61,761 bases of DNA from positions 1 through 61,761 of the forward strand of contig NZ_SCOT01000017.1 of assembly GCF_005502465.1 (NCBI RefSeq), written 5' to 3'. The notes below the pieces were generated by a model, which was not told where the DNA came from, made no database searches, and worked only from the letters and a program-made list of their open reading frames with translations. Shown here one piece after another: positions 25,882 to 35,327 of the stretch. The stretch comes from Sphingopyxis sp. L1A2A (GTDB taxonomy: Bacteria > Pseudomonadota > Alphaproteobacteria > Sphingomonadales > Sphingomonadaceae). The number at the start of each line of letters is the position of its first letter. The first letter of the stretch is position 1. The position numbers and the translations under genes were made by a program.

Positions 25882-27495
25882 TTAAATGTTGATCGACGTC
25901 GGACGCTTGGTCCGCAGCCAGTGGGCGACGAACATCCGCGTGACAGTGACGGCGGTAAAGACGCTGGTGACGATGCCGATGGTCAGCACCACGGCGAACC
26001 CCTTGATCGGGCCGGAGCCGAACCAGAACATCAGCGCCGCGGCGATCACGTTGGTGACGTTGGCGTCGAAAATCGCGCGGCTGGCTTCGGAATAGCCCAG
26101 CTCGACGGCTTGGAAAACCTTTCGCCCGCGCTTCAATTCTTCGCGTATTCGCTCGTTGATCAGCACGTTGGCGTCGACCGCCGCGCCGATCGTCAGCACG
26201 AAACCGGCGATGCCCGGCAAGGTCAGCGTCGCGTTGAACGCCGCCATGATCGCGATGATCAGGAACACGTTAAAGAACAGCGCGATATTGGCATAAACGC
26301 CAAAGCGGCCATAGACGATGATCATCAGCGTCAGCACCGCGGCGGTCGCGATGATGCCCGCGATCGCGCCCTTGCGGATCGAATCGGCGCCCAGTTCGGG
26401 GGTCACGGTGCGTTCCTCGACCACCGCCATCTTCACCGGCAACGCGCCCGATCGCAGCGAAATCGCCAGCGCATTGGCGCTCGCGACCGAAAAGCTGCCC
26501 GAAATCTGCGCCGTGCCGCCCAGGATCGGTTCGTTGATCGACGGCGCCGACAACACTTTGCCATCCAGCACCATCGCAAAGCGTTTACCGACATTCTGCG
26601 CGGTTACCTTGGCAAAGGTGCTCGATCCGCCCGAATCGAAACTGATCGAAACGACCGGCTCGTTCGACTGCGCGTCATAGCTTTGGCGCGCGTTGATCAG
26701 CTGCTCGCCGCTGATCATCACCTGACGGCGCAGCACCTCAAACGACGCGCCGCTGCCCTCACCCTCGGCATAAGGGACGATCTCGCTGCCCACCGGCACG
26801 CGGCCCGCGGCGGCTTCGGCGGGGTCGGCGTTGGGGTCGACCATGCGGAATTCCAGCCGCGCGGTCTTGCCGATCAATTCTTTCAGCGCCGCCGGATCCT
26901 GGAGGCCCGGCACCTGGACAACGACGCGATCATTGCCTTCGCGGATGATCGTCGGTTCGCGGGTGCCCAGGTCGTTGACGCGCTTGTCGATGATGTCGCG
27001 CGCCGAATCCATCGCGTCGGCAACCGCCTGCGTCTGTCCGGCGCTGGTCGGGGTCATCACGATCCGCGTGGTGTCGATGATGTCGATGTTCCAGTCGCGC
27101 TGGCCGGTCATCGCGGCGCCCTGCGTCTGGCTGAACAACCGGTCGCGCGCGTCGTCGAGCTGCGCCTGATCGCGGACGAGAAAGCTGATCTTGCCGCCCG
27201 CGACCGACAACTCGCCGATCGCGATGTCGTCGTCGGGGCCGCGCTCGCCGCGCATCGCGGTGCGCACGGTCTTTTCCATGCTGGTCAACTGGGTTTTCCG
27301 CAGGTCGTCAATGTCGGCCTCGAGCAGCAAATGGCTGCCACCGGCCAGATCGAGACCCAGATTGACCTTGGCCTGCAGGAATGATGGCAGGCTGTTCAGC
27401 GTCTTTTCGGGCAGAAAGCTGGGGATGGAAAAGAGGATACCGAGCATCAGGATGATGCTGATGCTGATGGTTTTCCAGCGCGGGAAATCGAGCAT
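25882..27495 (-). CDS. secD: Protein translocase subunit SecD
   Basis: A 537-residue inner-membrane protein. One N-terminal span, a large periplasmic region starting KVNLGLDLAGGSHLLLE, and a C-terminal RND-type membrane domain with AGFVLTIGAAVDANVLINERIREE. The P1 domain segment VVVQVPGLQDPAALKELIGK is typical. Start ATG 27495; yajC stops 54 nt upstream. Confidence 0.97.
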   Translation of the reverse strand: MLDFPRWKTISISIILMLGILFSIPSFLPEKTLNSLPSFLQAKVNLGLDLAGGSHLLLEADIDDLRKTQLTSMEKTVRTAMRGERGPDDDIAIGELSVAGGKISFLVRDQAQLDDARDRLFSQTQGAAMTGQRDWNIDIIDTTRIVMTPTSAGQTQAVADAMDSARDIIDKRVNDLGTREPTIIREGNDRVVVQVPGLQDPAALKELIGKTARLEFRMVDPNADPAEAAAGRVPVGSEIVPYAEGEGSGASFEVLRRQVMISGEQLINARQSYDAQSNEPVVSISFDSGGSSTFAKVTAQNVGKRFAMVLDGKVLSAPSINEPILGGTAQISGSFSVASANALAISLRSGALPVKMAVVEERTVTPELGADSIRKGAIAGIIATAAVLTLMIIVYGRFGVYANIALFFNVFLIIAIMAAFNATLTLPGIAGFVLTIGAAVDANVLINERIREELKRGRKVFQAVELGYSEASRAIFDANVTNVIAAALMFWFGSGPIKGFAVVLTIGIVTSVFTAVTVTRMFVAHWLRTKRPTSINI

Positions 27496-27549
27496 GGTCT
27501 ATGGGTCCGATAGCATGCGCGGGGCGGCGGCGACGCCGGCCCCGCCGCG

Positions 27550-27879
27550 TCAGTCGTTGGCGGGCTTGGCGCCGGGCTGCATCACGTCGGCCAGGGTCGA
27601 TTTGACGACCTTGATCTTGACGCCCTGCGCGATTTCGACGTCGGCGAAATCATCGTCGACGCGCGTGACCTTGCCGACGATGCCGCCGCCGGTCACCACC
27701 TGATCGCGCGGCTTCACCGCGGCGATCTTGTTGCGATGCTCCTTGGCGCGCACCTGCTGCGGGCGGATCAGGAAGAACCAGAACACGACAAAGATCAGCA
27801 GATAGGGCACCAGCATCAGGAAGCCGGCGGCCCCGCCGCCCGATCCGGCCGCCTGGGTCAGAAGCAATTGCGTCGACAT
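27550..27879 (-). CDS. yajC: Preprotein translocase subunit YajC
   Basis: A 109-residue protein with one membrane span (residues about 20-40, MLVPYLLIFVVFWFFLIRPQ) and a small cytosolic domain (KPRDQVVTGGGIVGKVTRV). The IRPQQ motif after the span is diagnostic. ATG 27879 fits family length; an upstream start at 27957 would add an unrelated leader. First gene of yajC-secDF. The 275 nt between it and tRNA-Pro show no gene. Confidence 0.95.
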   Translation of the reverse strand: MSTQLLLTQAAGSGGGAAGFLMLVPYLLIFVVFWFFLIRPQQVRAKEHRNKIAAVKPRDQVVTGGGIVGKVTRVDDDFADVEIAQGVKIKVVKSTLADVMQPGAKPAND

Positions 27880-28154
27880 GGGTGAAAAACTTTCCGTTTG
27901 AAAACACAGCCTGTCCCCAACGGAACCGGCGCGTATGAATGGCGCGGCGCCTATCATGCAGGGGCGTTGCGCGCAACCGGTCGCTGCGCCGCCCCCTCGT
28001 CAGGCGCCGACGAAATGGGGAGGATGGCGACAAGGTCAAGGGCGCGGCGCGCTCGGCGCGCTTTGCGGCCATCGCGACCTGATGCTTTGCTCAGGAGAGC
28101 CTTGCATCCCCCGCCAAGCCGCGCTAGGGGCCTCGCCTGCCCAGCAGGGCCGGT

Positions 28155-28231
28155 CGGGACGTAGCGCAGCCTGGTAGCGCATCACACTGGGGGTGTGGGG
28201 GTCGGAGGTTCGAATCCTCTCGTCCCGACCA
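28155..28231 (+). tRNA. tRNA-Pro (GGG)
   Basis: Acceptor CGGGACG/CGTCCCG, D-arm GCGC...GCGC, anticodon arm CACAC-TGGGGGT-style loop with anticodon GGG, T-arm GGAGG TTCGAAT CCTCT. The discriminator is A and CCA is encoded (28229-28231). The length of 77 nt is normal. Confidence 0.95.
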
Positions 28232-28305
28232 ATTTTCTTCTGAATTCTTCACCCTGCCCGGGGCAGGTTTGCGGCGACAGCCTGACGGCTGCCGCCGCGC
28301 CCGCG

Positions 28306-28623
28306 TCAGTTCGCTTCCGGCGGCGGCGCCGAAGCGCGCGCCTTGCGCATCGTGTCCAGTTCGGCCTTGTCGATCGCACCATCGCCATTGGCATCGACGT
28401 GCTTGATAAAAGCGGCAACCTTTTCCGGCGACGCCAATGTCGGATCGCCCTGCCGCTGCGCACGCATTTCGGCCATTTTGGTGACTTCGGCCTTGTCGAG
28501 CTTGCCGTCGCCATTGGCGTCAATCATCGCGAACATCCGGCCACCATCCTGTGGCGGCTGGGCGGCGGACGCGATCGGCAACGCCAGCCCAAATGCGGCC
28601 GCAGCCATCGTCAATTTCTTCAT
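28306..28623 (-). CDS. Secreted EF-hand calcium-binding protein
   Basis: A 105-residue periplasmic protein with a signal peptide (residues 1-21, cleavage after SAA). Two canonical EF-hand loops are visible: [12 protein letters not shown] (35-46) and [12 protein letters not shown] (77-88), each with Asp/Asn/Asp at positions 1, 3 and 5 and Glu at 12. It probably binds Ca2+; its partner is unknown. ATG 28623 gives a proper signal peptide. No operon partner. Confidence 0.88.
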   Translation of the reverse strand: MKKLTMAAAAFGLALPIASAAQPPQDGGRMFAMIDANGDGKLDKAEVTKMAEMRAQRQGDPTLASPEKVAAFIKHVDANGDGAIDKAELDTMRKARASAPPPEAN

Positions 28624-28720
28624 TGCATGTCCTTTTGTCGTGTTTGGCGAATTCGCCGAAACGCCCCGCCCGGACATGGCAGGTCGCGTGTCGCAAAACT
28701 ATGGCATCAGGCTCGGTTCG

Positions 28721-29698
28721 TCACGGTTTCAGCACCACCTTCCCCACCACCTCGCGCCGCTCCAGCATGGCGAAGCCGGTGCGCCACTCGGCCAGGTCGA
28801 GCGCGGCATGGACATGCGGGCGAATCTCCCCCGCTGCCGCCAGCGCGTCGATCGCCGCGACATTCTCGGCGCCGCGCTCGGGAAACCGCCGCCCATACTC
28901 GCCCGCGCGCACCCCGACGACCGCAAAGCCCTTGATCAGCGGCAGGTTGACCGACACCGTGGGGATCCGCCCCGACGCGAAGCCGATGACCAGCAACCGC
29001 CCGCCGAATGCAATGCACCGCGTCGATTCGTCGAATATGTCGCCGCCAACCGGATCAAAGATCACATCGGCCCCCGCCCCGCCCGTCAGGTCCTTCACCT
29101 GCTCGCGGAATCGGGCTTCGGAATCGATCACTGCATCGGGCGCATAGCACCGCGCCACCGCCTCGCGCTTGGCGGCGCTGCTCGCTGCCGCGATCACCCG
29201 CGCGCCCAGCGCCTTGGCCAGATCGACCGCCGCCAGCCCGACGCCGCCCGCCGCGCCATGCACCAGCACCCATTCGCCCGGCGCGACCCGCGCACAGCGG
29301 ACCAGCGCGACATAGGCGGTGAGGTACGCGACCGGGTAGGCCGCCGCCTCTTCCCACGACAGCCGCGCGGGCCTGGCGCGCAGCGCCGCCGCCGGCGCGA
29401 CGCAATATTCGGCCATCGCGCCAAACCGGTTGCCGCCGACCACCGCGTCACCGACCTGCCAGCCAACAACCCCTTCGCCCAGCGCATCGACCTCGCCCGC
29501 AAACTCCAGCCCCGAAACAAACGGCAGCGCGGGCTTCAACTGATAGTCGCCGCGCGTCATCAGCAGGTCAGGGAAATTCACCGCCGCCGCGCGTACGCGC
29601 ACCCGCACCTCGCCCGGGCCCGGCTGCGGCACCGGCAGATCCGTTACCGCGGCCCCCGCATGATCGGGCAGCAACGCGCTCACCTGCAACGCCCGCAT
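28721..29698 (-). CDS. NADPH:quinone oxidoreductase, MDR family
   Basis: A 325-residue zinc-free medium-chain dehydrogenase/reductase. The GroES-like N-terminal domain contains AAAVNFPDLLMTRGDYQ and FVSGLEFAGEV; the Rossmann domain has WVLVHGAAGGVGLAAVDLAKALGA. No structural or catalytic zinc cysteines are present, as expected for quinone oxidoreductases. ATG 29698 is only 10 nt from the CTTTCCTACA motif, so it shares a 71-nt divergent promoter region with the endolysin gene. Confidence 0.88.
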   Translation of the reverse strand: MRALQVSALLPDHAGAAVTDLPVPQPGPGEVRVRVRAAAVNFPDLLMTRGDYQLKPALPFVSGLEFAGEVDALGEGVVGWQVGDAVVGGNRFGAMAEYCVAPAAALRARPARLSWEEAAAYPVAYLTAYVALVRCARVAPGEWVLVHGAAGGVGLAAVDLAKALGARVIAAASSAAKREAVARCYAPDAVIDSEARFREQVKDLTGGAGADVIFDPVGGDIFDESTRCIAFGGRLLVIGFASGRIPTVSVNLPLIKGFAVVGVRAGEYGRRFPERGAENVAAIDALAAAGEIRPHVHAALDLAEWRTGFAMLERREVVGKVVLKP

Positions 29699-29708
29699 CG
29701 CGAAAACC

Positions 29709-29735
29709 CTTTCCTACAATATTCCAATATGGTTC
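29709..29735 (+). promoter_or_regulatory. Conserved upstream motif, copy 3 (CTTTCCTACA)
   Basis: The sequence begins CTTTCCTACAATATTCCA and runs on to ATATGGTTC at 29735. It matches 1348-1374 at 22 of 27 positions, and its first 18 nt match the minus-strand copy at 22997-23016 apart from a 2-nt insertion. The 10-mer ends 51 nt before the endolysin ATG. Orientation and distance agree at all three genes. Confidence 0.6.
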
Positions 29736-29769
29736 GTTTTGACGATCCAACAAACCAAAGGAGCGACTC

Positions 29770-30339
29770 ATGCCCAGATCCGATTGCCCAAGCGTCGATG
29801 CCGACGCGCTGATCGATGCCGTCATCGACCGCGAAGGCCGATATGTAAACCACCCTGCCGACCGCGGTGGCCCAACCTGCTGGGGAATTACCGAGGCGGT
29901 GGCCCGCGCCCAGGGCTATGACGGCGCCATGCGTGACCTGCCGCGCACAGAAGCCGCAACCATCTATCGCCGCCTCTATTGGTTGCGTCCGGGTTTCGAC
30001 AAGGTCGCGTTGCGCGCCCCGGCGATCGCCGCCGAATTGTTCGACACCGGCGTCAACATGGGCACCGGCACCGCCGCCGGGTTTCTGCAACGCGCGCTCA
30101 ACGCGCTCAACCGCGCCGCGCGCGACTATCCCGACATCGCCGTCGATCGCGACATTGGCGCGCGCACCCTGTCGGCGCTCGACGCTTTTCTGCGCGCGCG
30201 CGGCGTCGGCGGCGAAACCGTGCTGCTGCGCGCGATGGAGGCGCTGCAAGGCGAACGCTACATCGCGCTCGCCGAGCGCCGCCCCAGCCAGGAAGCGTTT
30301 CTCTACGGCTGGCTCGCCAACCGCATCGGCCAGCCCTGA
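29770..30339 (+). CDS. GH108 endolysin (N-acetylmuramidase)
   Basis: A 189-residue peptidoglycan hydrolase of glycoside hydrolase family 108. The catalytic Glu22 is in DREGRYVNHPADRGG, followed by TCWGIT; a C-terminal peptidoglycan-binding-3-like segment contains GVNMGTGTAAGFLQRALN. No signal peptide is present, as for a holin-dependent endolysin. ATG 29770 has AAAGGAG upstream. It is followed after 65 nt by a GTA-type 3TM holin. No capsid, tail or terminase-large gene is nearby, which fits a lysis cassette for a gene transfer agent encoded elsewhere; a remnant prophage is the alternative. Confidence 0.88.
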   Translation: MPRSDCPSVDADALIDAVIDREGRYVNHPADRGGPTCWGITEAVARAQGYDGAMRDLPRTEAATIYRRLYWLRPGFDKVALRAPAIAAELFDTGVNMGTGTAAGFLQRALNALNRAARDYPDIAVDRDIGARTLSALDAFLRARGVGGETVLLRAMEALQGERYIALAERRPSQEAFLYGWLANRIGQP

Positions 30340-30404
30340 TCCCGGAAAAACATGTGAATCGCGAGTGAAGTTGTGAGGATTCTCTAGCAAAAAGGAAAAT
30401 CGAT

Positions 30405-30818
30405 ATGAGCATCATCGAAGGCCTGATCGGCCCGATCGCCAAGCTGATCGACAAGATCATCCCCGACCCCGAAGCGCGCGACCGCGCCAAGCTCGAACTG
30501 CTCAAGATGGAGGGCAGCCAGGAGATGGAGGCGATCCGCACCCGGATGACCGCGATCGTCGCCGAGGCGAACAGCGCCGACCCGTGGACCAGCCGCGCGC
30601 GGCCGAGCTTCCTCTATGTCATGTATGCGCTGCTGCTGTGGGCGATCCCGATGGGTCTGATCGCCGCGGCACGGCCCGACATGGCCAAGGGGATAGCCGA
30701 CGGCATGAACGCCTATCTCGCGGGGATTCCCGAGCCGCTCTACGCGCTGTTTGGGACGGGGTATCTGGGTTACACCGCGGCGCGGGCGTGGGGGAAGGCG
30801 AAGGGGGTCGAAAGCTAG
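30405..30818 (+). CDS. 3TM holin, GTA_holin family
   Basis: A 137-residue protein. The N-terminal half is amphipathic and charged (KLIDKIIPDPEARDRAKLEL, a family hallmark). The second half has hydrophobic stretches at about 68-88 (YVMYALLLWAIPMGLIAA) and 108-128. WTSRARPSFLYV is the conserved junction. The family is named for holins of gene transfer agents. AAAGGA precedes ATG 30405. The pair endolysin-holin is isolated and ends in a palindromic repeat 9 nt after the stop. Confidence 0.85.
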   Translation: MSIIEGLIGPIAKLIDKIIPDPEARDRAKLELLKMEGSQEMEAIRTRMTAIVAEANSADPWTSRARPSFLYVMYALLLWAIPMGLIAAARPDMAKGIADGMNAYLAGIPEPLYALFGTGYLGYTAARAWGKAKGVES

Positions 30819-30826
30819 TTCCGCTC

Positions 30827-30921
30827 CTAAAATCCGTTCGTGTCGAGCGAAGTCGAGACACCTATCGGGGTGGCGCCCGACCGAGGGGCATCTCGACTTC
30901 GCTCGATGCGAACGGATTTAG
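30827..30921. repeat. Palindromic repeat, family A, copy 2
   Basis: Arms CTAAAATCCGTTCGTGTCGA... (from 30827) and ...TCGATGCGAACGGATTTAG (to 30921) flank a 35-nt centre; a few substitutions. The right arm overlaps the TAA stop of the convergent AHSA1 gene (30918-30920), and the left arm begins 9 nt after the holin stop, so it may act as a bidirectional terminator. Confidence 0.88.
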
Positions 30922-31403
30922 GAGGCCGTGCCCTCCACCACCCGCGCCAAATTCGCCAACGATGAATTCAGGCCTTCAAGGTGATCCTTCGCCGAAATCC
31001 CCGGCGGCACATGATGCGCGTCGATCGTCACCAGCGTGCCGCCGCCTTGCCGCGACAGATACCAGTGCATCGCCATCGTCCCCGAAAAGCGCGGATCGTC
31101 GGAGACGAATTCGACCTCCCACACGATCAGGCGGCCGTCGTCGAGCGTCGGAATATAGACCTCGACGACATCGCTATCATCGTCGCTCTTGGTCTCGACG
31201 TCGGCATCGTCAAAGGTCAGCCGCATCAGAAAGCCGCCGCCCGAGCGCAAATCGACATGCTCGAATTCGCCGGTCGCGCCCTCGGGCGGCAACCATTGCG
31301 CCAGCTTCGCCTCGCTAGTGAAGGCCGAAAAGACGTCGACCAGCGGCGCCGCGATCAGCCGTTCGGCATGATCGGTACGCCGCGTCTTCTTGGTCGGTTT
31401 CAA
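30918..31403 (-). CDS. AHSA1/SRPBCC-family protein
   Basis: A 161-residue START-like (SRPBCC) protein: [29 protein letters not shown] at the start is the typical AHSA1 opening, and [20 protein letters not shown] is the core strand pair. It probably binds a hydrophobic ligand; partner unknown. The start overlaps the alaS stop by four bases (ATGA), so it is co-transcribed with alaS. Confidence 0.83.
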   Translation of the reverse strand: MKPTKKTRRTDHAERLIAAPLVDVFSAFTSEAKLAQWLPPEGATGEFEHVDLRSGGGFLMRLTFDDADVETKSDDDSDVVEVYIPTLDDGRLIVWEVEFVSDDPRFSGTMAMHWYLSRQGGGTLVTIDAHHVPPGISAKDHLEGLNSSLANLARVVEGTAS

Positions 31404-34033
31404 ACGAGCGCGGCTTTGACCGCGGCCACCGCCGCATCGGCCGCGCCGCCGTCGGGACCGCCGCCTTGCGCCATGTCGGGCCGCCCGCCGCCGCCCTGTC
31501 CGCCGAGCGCCGCAACCGCGAGCTTGACGAGATCGACGGCGTTATGGGCCACGCCCTCGGTCACCCCGACCGCGACCGAAGCGCGCCCGTCGTTGACCGC
31601 GACCAGCATCGCGACGCCGCTGCCGACCTGCTTCTTCAGCCCGTCGACCGTGCCGCGCAGTTCCTTGGGATCGAGCCCGTCGACGACCTGCGCGATGAAC
31701 GCGGTATCGCCCACCTGCTCGACCGCCAGGCCGCTCGCGCCGCCGCCGCCCATGGCCAAGGCCTTCTTCGCATCGGCCAGCTCGCGCTCGGCCTTTTTGA
31801 GCGCCTCGGCCAGCTGCGCGACGCGCGCCGGGACGTCGTCGGGCGAGGTCTTGAGCGCCGCGGCCGCGGCCTTCAGCGCCTCGTCGCGGCCATTCAGCCA
31901 CTGGCGCGCGGCATCGCCGGTCAGCGCCTCGATACGCCGCACGCCCGAAGACACCGCGCTTTCGCTGATGATCTTGAACAAGGCGATGTCGCCCAGCGCG
32001 CGGACGTGCGTGCCGCCACAAAGCTCGACCGAATAATGATTGTCGGTCGCCCTGCCCATGCTCAGCACGCGCACTTCATCGCCATATTTCTCGCCGAACA
32101 GCGCCAGCGCGCCCGCCGCGACGGCGTCGTCCGGGGTCATCAGCCGCGTCGTCACCGCCTCGTTGCCACGGATCTGCGCGTTCACGTCGGCCTCGACATC
32201 GGCAATCTCTTCAGGCGTCAGCGCCTTGGGATGCGAGAAGTCGAAGCGGAAGCGGTCCTCGGCCACCAGACTGCCCTTCTGCGTCACATGCCCGCCGAGG
32301 CGATTGCGCAAGGCGGCGTGCAGCAAATGCGTCGCGCTGTGGTTGGCGCGGATGCGGTCGCGGCGCTCGGCATCGACGGTCAGCTGCACCGTATCGCCGA
32401 CCTTCAGCGTCCCCGCCTCCAGCTTCGCCTGATGCGCGTGCAGCCGCCCCAGCGGCTTGCCGGTGTCGCTGATCGACGCCTTCGCACCGCTCAGCGTCGC
32501 GATCGTGCCGCTGTCGCCCATCTGGCCGCCGCTTTCGCCGTAAAAGGGTGTCTGGTTGGTCAGAACGACCAGCTCGTCGCCCGCCTTGCCCTCGTCCACC
32601 TGCACGCCGTCCTTGACCAGCGCAATCACCTGGCCTTCGCCGACGGTCGAGCCATAGCCGGTGAATTCGGTACTGCCGTTCGTTTCGGCCAGGTCGAACC
32701 AGATCTCTTCCGACGCCTTTTGCCCGCTGCCCTTCCACGCCGCGCGCGCCGCCGCCTTCTGCTGCGCCATCGCCGCGTCGAAACCCGCACGATCGACCGC
32801 GATGTCCTGCGTGCGCAGCGCATCCTCGGTCAGGTCGTAGGGGAAACCGAACGTGTCGTAGAGCTTGAACGCGACCTCGCCGGGCAGGGTCGCCCCCGCA
32901 CCCATGCCGACCGTTGCCTCGTCGAGCAGCCGCAGCCCCTTGTCGAGCGTCTGGCGGAACTTGGTTTCCTCGCGCTCCAATGTCTCGGCGATCAGCGGCT
33001 GGGCGCGGATCAGCTCGGGATAGGCGGCGCCCATCTCGGCGGTCAGCGACGGCAACAGCCGGTACATCAGCGGATCCTTGGCGCCGAGCAGATGCGCGTG
33101 CCGCATCGCGCGGCGCATGATCCGGCGCAGCACATAACCGCGCCCCTCGTTCGACGGCAGCACTCCGTCGGCGACGAGGAAGCTCGACGCGCGGAGATGG
33201 TCGGCGATCACGCGGTGGCTCGCCTGCGTCGCGCCCTCGGCCGGAACCCCGGTCAGGTCGACCGACGCCGCGATCAGCGCCTTGAACGTGTCGGTGTCAT
33301 AATTGTCGTGGACGCCCTGCAGCACCGCAGCGACGCGCTCCAGCCCCATGCCGGTGTCGATACTGGGGCGCGGCAGGTCGACGCGGTCGCCGGGACCGCG
33401 CTGGTCATATTGCATGAACACCAGGTTCCAGATTTCGACGAAACGGTCGCCGTCTTCCTCGGGCGATCCCGGCGGGCCGCCCCAGATATGGTCGCCATGG
33501 TCGTAAAAGATTTCGCTGCACGGCCCGCACGGCCCGGTGTCGCCCATCGACCAGAAATTGTCGTTGGTCGCGATGCGAATGATCCGCTCTTCGGGCAGCC
33601 CCGCGATCTTCTTCCACAGGTCGAACGCTTCGTCGTCGGTGTGATAGACGGTGACCGTCAGCCGTTCGGGCGCCAGCCCCCAGGTCTTGGTGATCAGGTT
33701 CCACGCATGATGGATCGCCTGTTCCTTGAAATAATCACCGAACGAAAAATTGCCCAGCATTTCAAAGAAGGTGTGGTGCCGCGCGGTGAAGCCGACATTG
33801 TCGAGGTCATTATGCTTGCCGCCCGCACGGACGCATTTCTGCGACGAGGCCGCGGTGCTGTACGGCCGCTTTTCGAGGCCCGTGAAGACATTCTTGAACG
33901 GCACCATCCCGGCGTTGACGAACATCAACGTCGGGTCGTTGTACGGCACCAGCGGCGCCGACGGCTCGATATGGTGCCCGGTGCCCCCGAAATAGTCGAG
34001 GAACGAGCGGCGAATGTCGTTGGTCGATGTCAT
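31400..34033 (-). CDS. alaS: Alanine--tRNA ligase
   Basis: An 877-residue class II aminoacyl-tRNA synthetase of normal length. The catalytic core starts [20 protein letters not shown]; the editing domain has [14 protein letters not shown] and [11 protein letters not shown] with the zinc ligands; a C-terminal Ala/Gly-rich C-Ala domain ends it. It charges tRNA-Ala and hydrolyses Ser/Gly-tRNA-Ala. It is followed by the AHSA1 gene and preceded by an unrelated gene 72 nt away. Confidence 0.97.
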   Translation of the reverse strand: MTSTNDIRRSFLDYFGGTGHHIEPSAPLVPYNDPTLMFVNAGMVPFKNVFTGLEKRPYSTAASSQKCVRAGGKHNDLDNVGFTARHHTFFEMLGNFSFGDYFKEQAIHHAWNLITKTWGLAPERLTVTVYHTDDEAFDLWKKIAGLPEERIIRIATNDNFWSMGDTGPCGPCSEIFYDHGDHIWGGPPGSPEEDGDRFVEIWNLVFMQYDQRGPGDRVDLPRPSIDTGMGLERVAAVLQGVHDNYDTDTFKALIAASVDLTGVPAEGATQASHRVIADHLRASSFLVADGVLPSNEGRGYVLRRIMRRAMRHAHLLGAKDPLMYRLLPSLTAEMGAAYPELIRAQPLIAETLEREETKFRQTLDKGLRLLDEATVGMGAGATLPGEVAFKLYDTFGFPYDLTEDALRTQDIAVDRAGFDAAMAQQKAAARAAWKGSGQKASEEIWFDLAETNGSTEFTGYGSTVGEGQVIALVKDGVQVDEGKAGDELVVLTNQTPFYGESGGQMGDSGTIATLSGAKASISDTGKPLGRLHAHQAKLEAGTLKVGDTVQLTVDAERRDRIRANHSATHLLHAALRNRLGGHVTQKGSLVAEDRFRFDFSHPKALTPEEIADVEADVNAQIRGNEAVTTRLMTPDDAVAAGALALFGEKYGDEVRVLSMGRATDNHYSVELCGGTHVRALGDIALFKIISESAVSSGVRRIEALTGDAARQWLNGRDEALKAAAAALKTSPDDVPARVAQLAEALKKAERELADAKKALAMGGGGASGLAVEQVGDTAFIAQVVDGLDPKELRGTVDGLKKQVGSGVAMLVAVNDGRASVAVGVTEGVAHNAVDLVKLAVAALGGQGGGGRPDMAQGGGPDGGAADAAVAAVKAALV

Positions 34034-34105
34034 GCGCGCGAATTAGGGATTTTGCGGGCATGCGACAAGCCGCTTCGTGTCGATGACGATCAACGCTGCA
34101 ATCGA

Positions 34106-34693
34106 TCAGAAAGCGGTGGCGATCCCCTTGCCCAGATAGCAGGGCAATTGTCGCAGCACGTCGGCCTTTGGCACCCCATCCTCGATCAGCGCGGCGGGGA
34201 CTTCGGAGGTGTCGGTGCGCACGACGGTCCAGTCGGCACCCGGCGCAGTGCGGTGGACCGCGACATAGCCGCAATCCATCGTCCCATCCTTGCGATCGCC
34301 GCGAAAATCAAAGGCGGCGTAGAGCCCCGGCGGCTGCCCGGCGGGGTCGGCATACCAGCTGACGCGCAGCACGCGGAGCGTGCCGTCGGCCCACAATGTG
34401 GTCCGCTTGCGCAGGTTCATTTCCCATTCGAGCCGCGGGTTCGCCGCCTGGAACGACAGCCGCAGCATCGCGTAAGCGCTGGCATAATCGCGCTTCGCCA
34501 GCGCCATCGTATAGACGGCAAAGCGGCCCATCGCGGCGCTTTCGTCGGCCGCCGCCACGGTGAACGCGGCGCCGTCGGCGCCCGTCGCGATCCGCTCGAC
34601 CTCCGGCCCGAGCGGCGGCACCTGCGCCGCCGCTGCGCTGGCGATCAGCCCCAGCGCGGCGAGCGGCAACCAGCGCCGCTGGTCAATAGCCAT
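34106..34693 (-). CDS. Secreted hypothetical protein, DUF4019-like
   Basis: A 195-residue protein with a signal peptide (residues 1-23, cleavage near AAAAQ). The mature part resembles DUF4019: paired W-x-x-E-M-N-L-R-K-R-T and LYAAFDFRGDRKDGTMDCGYVAV segments. No function is known. The start overlaps the end of the GST gene by 11 nt (ATG 34693, GST stop at 34683), implying translational coupling. Assignment to DUF4019 is tentative. Confidence 0.6.
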   Translation of the reverse strand: MAIDQRRWLPLAALGLIASAAAAQVPPLGPEVERIATGADGAAFTVAAADESAAMGRFAVYTMALAKRDYASAYAMLRLSFQAANPRLEWEMNLRKRTTLWADGTLRVLRVSWYADPAGQPPGLYAAFDFRGDRKDGTMDCGYVAVHRTAPGADWTVVRTDTSEVPAALIEDGVPKADVLRQLPCYLGKGIATAF

Positions 34694-35309
34694 AATAAGC
34701 GCCGCCCTTTTCGCGCGCACGCTGCCAGGCGGGGCGCGCATGGCACGCGTTCACAAAGGCCGCGAGCTTGGGATAGCGCGGCGCCATGCCCTGCATGATC
34801 GCGATCTCGGCCGGGAAGCTCAGCATGATGTCCGCCGCCGACAGGCTGTCGCCGATGAAGTGACCATTGTCGCCGACACGGCTTTCCATATAGGCGAAAT
34901 GCGCGTCGAGTTGCTGGTTGATCCGCGGTTCGAGCGGCGCCGCCGCCTCGCCCAGCCGCGCGGTGTAGATGCGCAGCAGGATCGGGGTCATCGCCGACCC
35001 TTCGGCAAAATGCAGCCATTCGAGGTGGCTGATATGGTCGTCGCTGCCGCGCTCGGGCACCAGATGCCCGCCGCCGTGCCGTTCGCACAGATATTCGGTG
35101 ATCGCCCCCGATTCGATGATCACGCGGTCGCCATCGGAAATTACCGGCGATTTGCCGAGCGGATGGACCGCGATCAGTTCGGGCGGCGCGAGGTTGGTCG
35201 TCGCGTCGCGGTCATAATATTTGACCTCATAGGACGCGCCGATTTCTTCGAGCAGCCACAATATGCGCTGCGACCGGCTGTTGTTCAGATGGTGGACGAT
35301 CAGGGTCAT
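34683..35309 (-). CDS. Glutathione S-transferase
   Basis: A 208-residue cytosolic GST. The thioredoxin-like N-domain has LNNSRSQRILWLLEEI with a candidate catalytic Ser11 in NNSRS, HPLGKSPVI with the cis-proline, and ESGAITEYL, the glutathione gamma-glutamyl binding motif. The C-domain has IGDSLSAADIMLSFP, the N-capping box. Substrate unknown. It is 18 nt after the arginase-family gene, so probably co-transcribed. Confidence 0.88.
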   Translation of the reverse strand: MTLIVHHLNNSRSQRILWLLEEIGASYEVKYYDRDATTNLAPPELIAVHPLGKSPVISDGDRVIIESGAITEYLCERHGGGHLVPERGSDDHISHLEWLHFAEGSAMTPILLRIYTARLGEAAAPLEPRINQQLDAHFAYMESRVGDNGHFIGDSLSAADIMLSFPAEIAIMQGMAPRYPKLAAFVNACHARPAWQRAREKGGAYYGY

Positions 35310-35327
35310 GATGCTCTCCTCAAGGGG

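Noticed and set aside
29770..30818. Lysis cassette read as an active prophage
   Set aside because: No integrase, attachment site, repressor-operator array, capsid, portal, tail or terminase-large gene is nearby.
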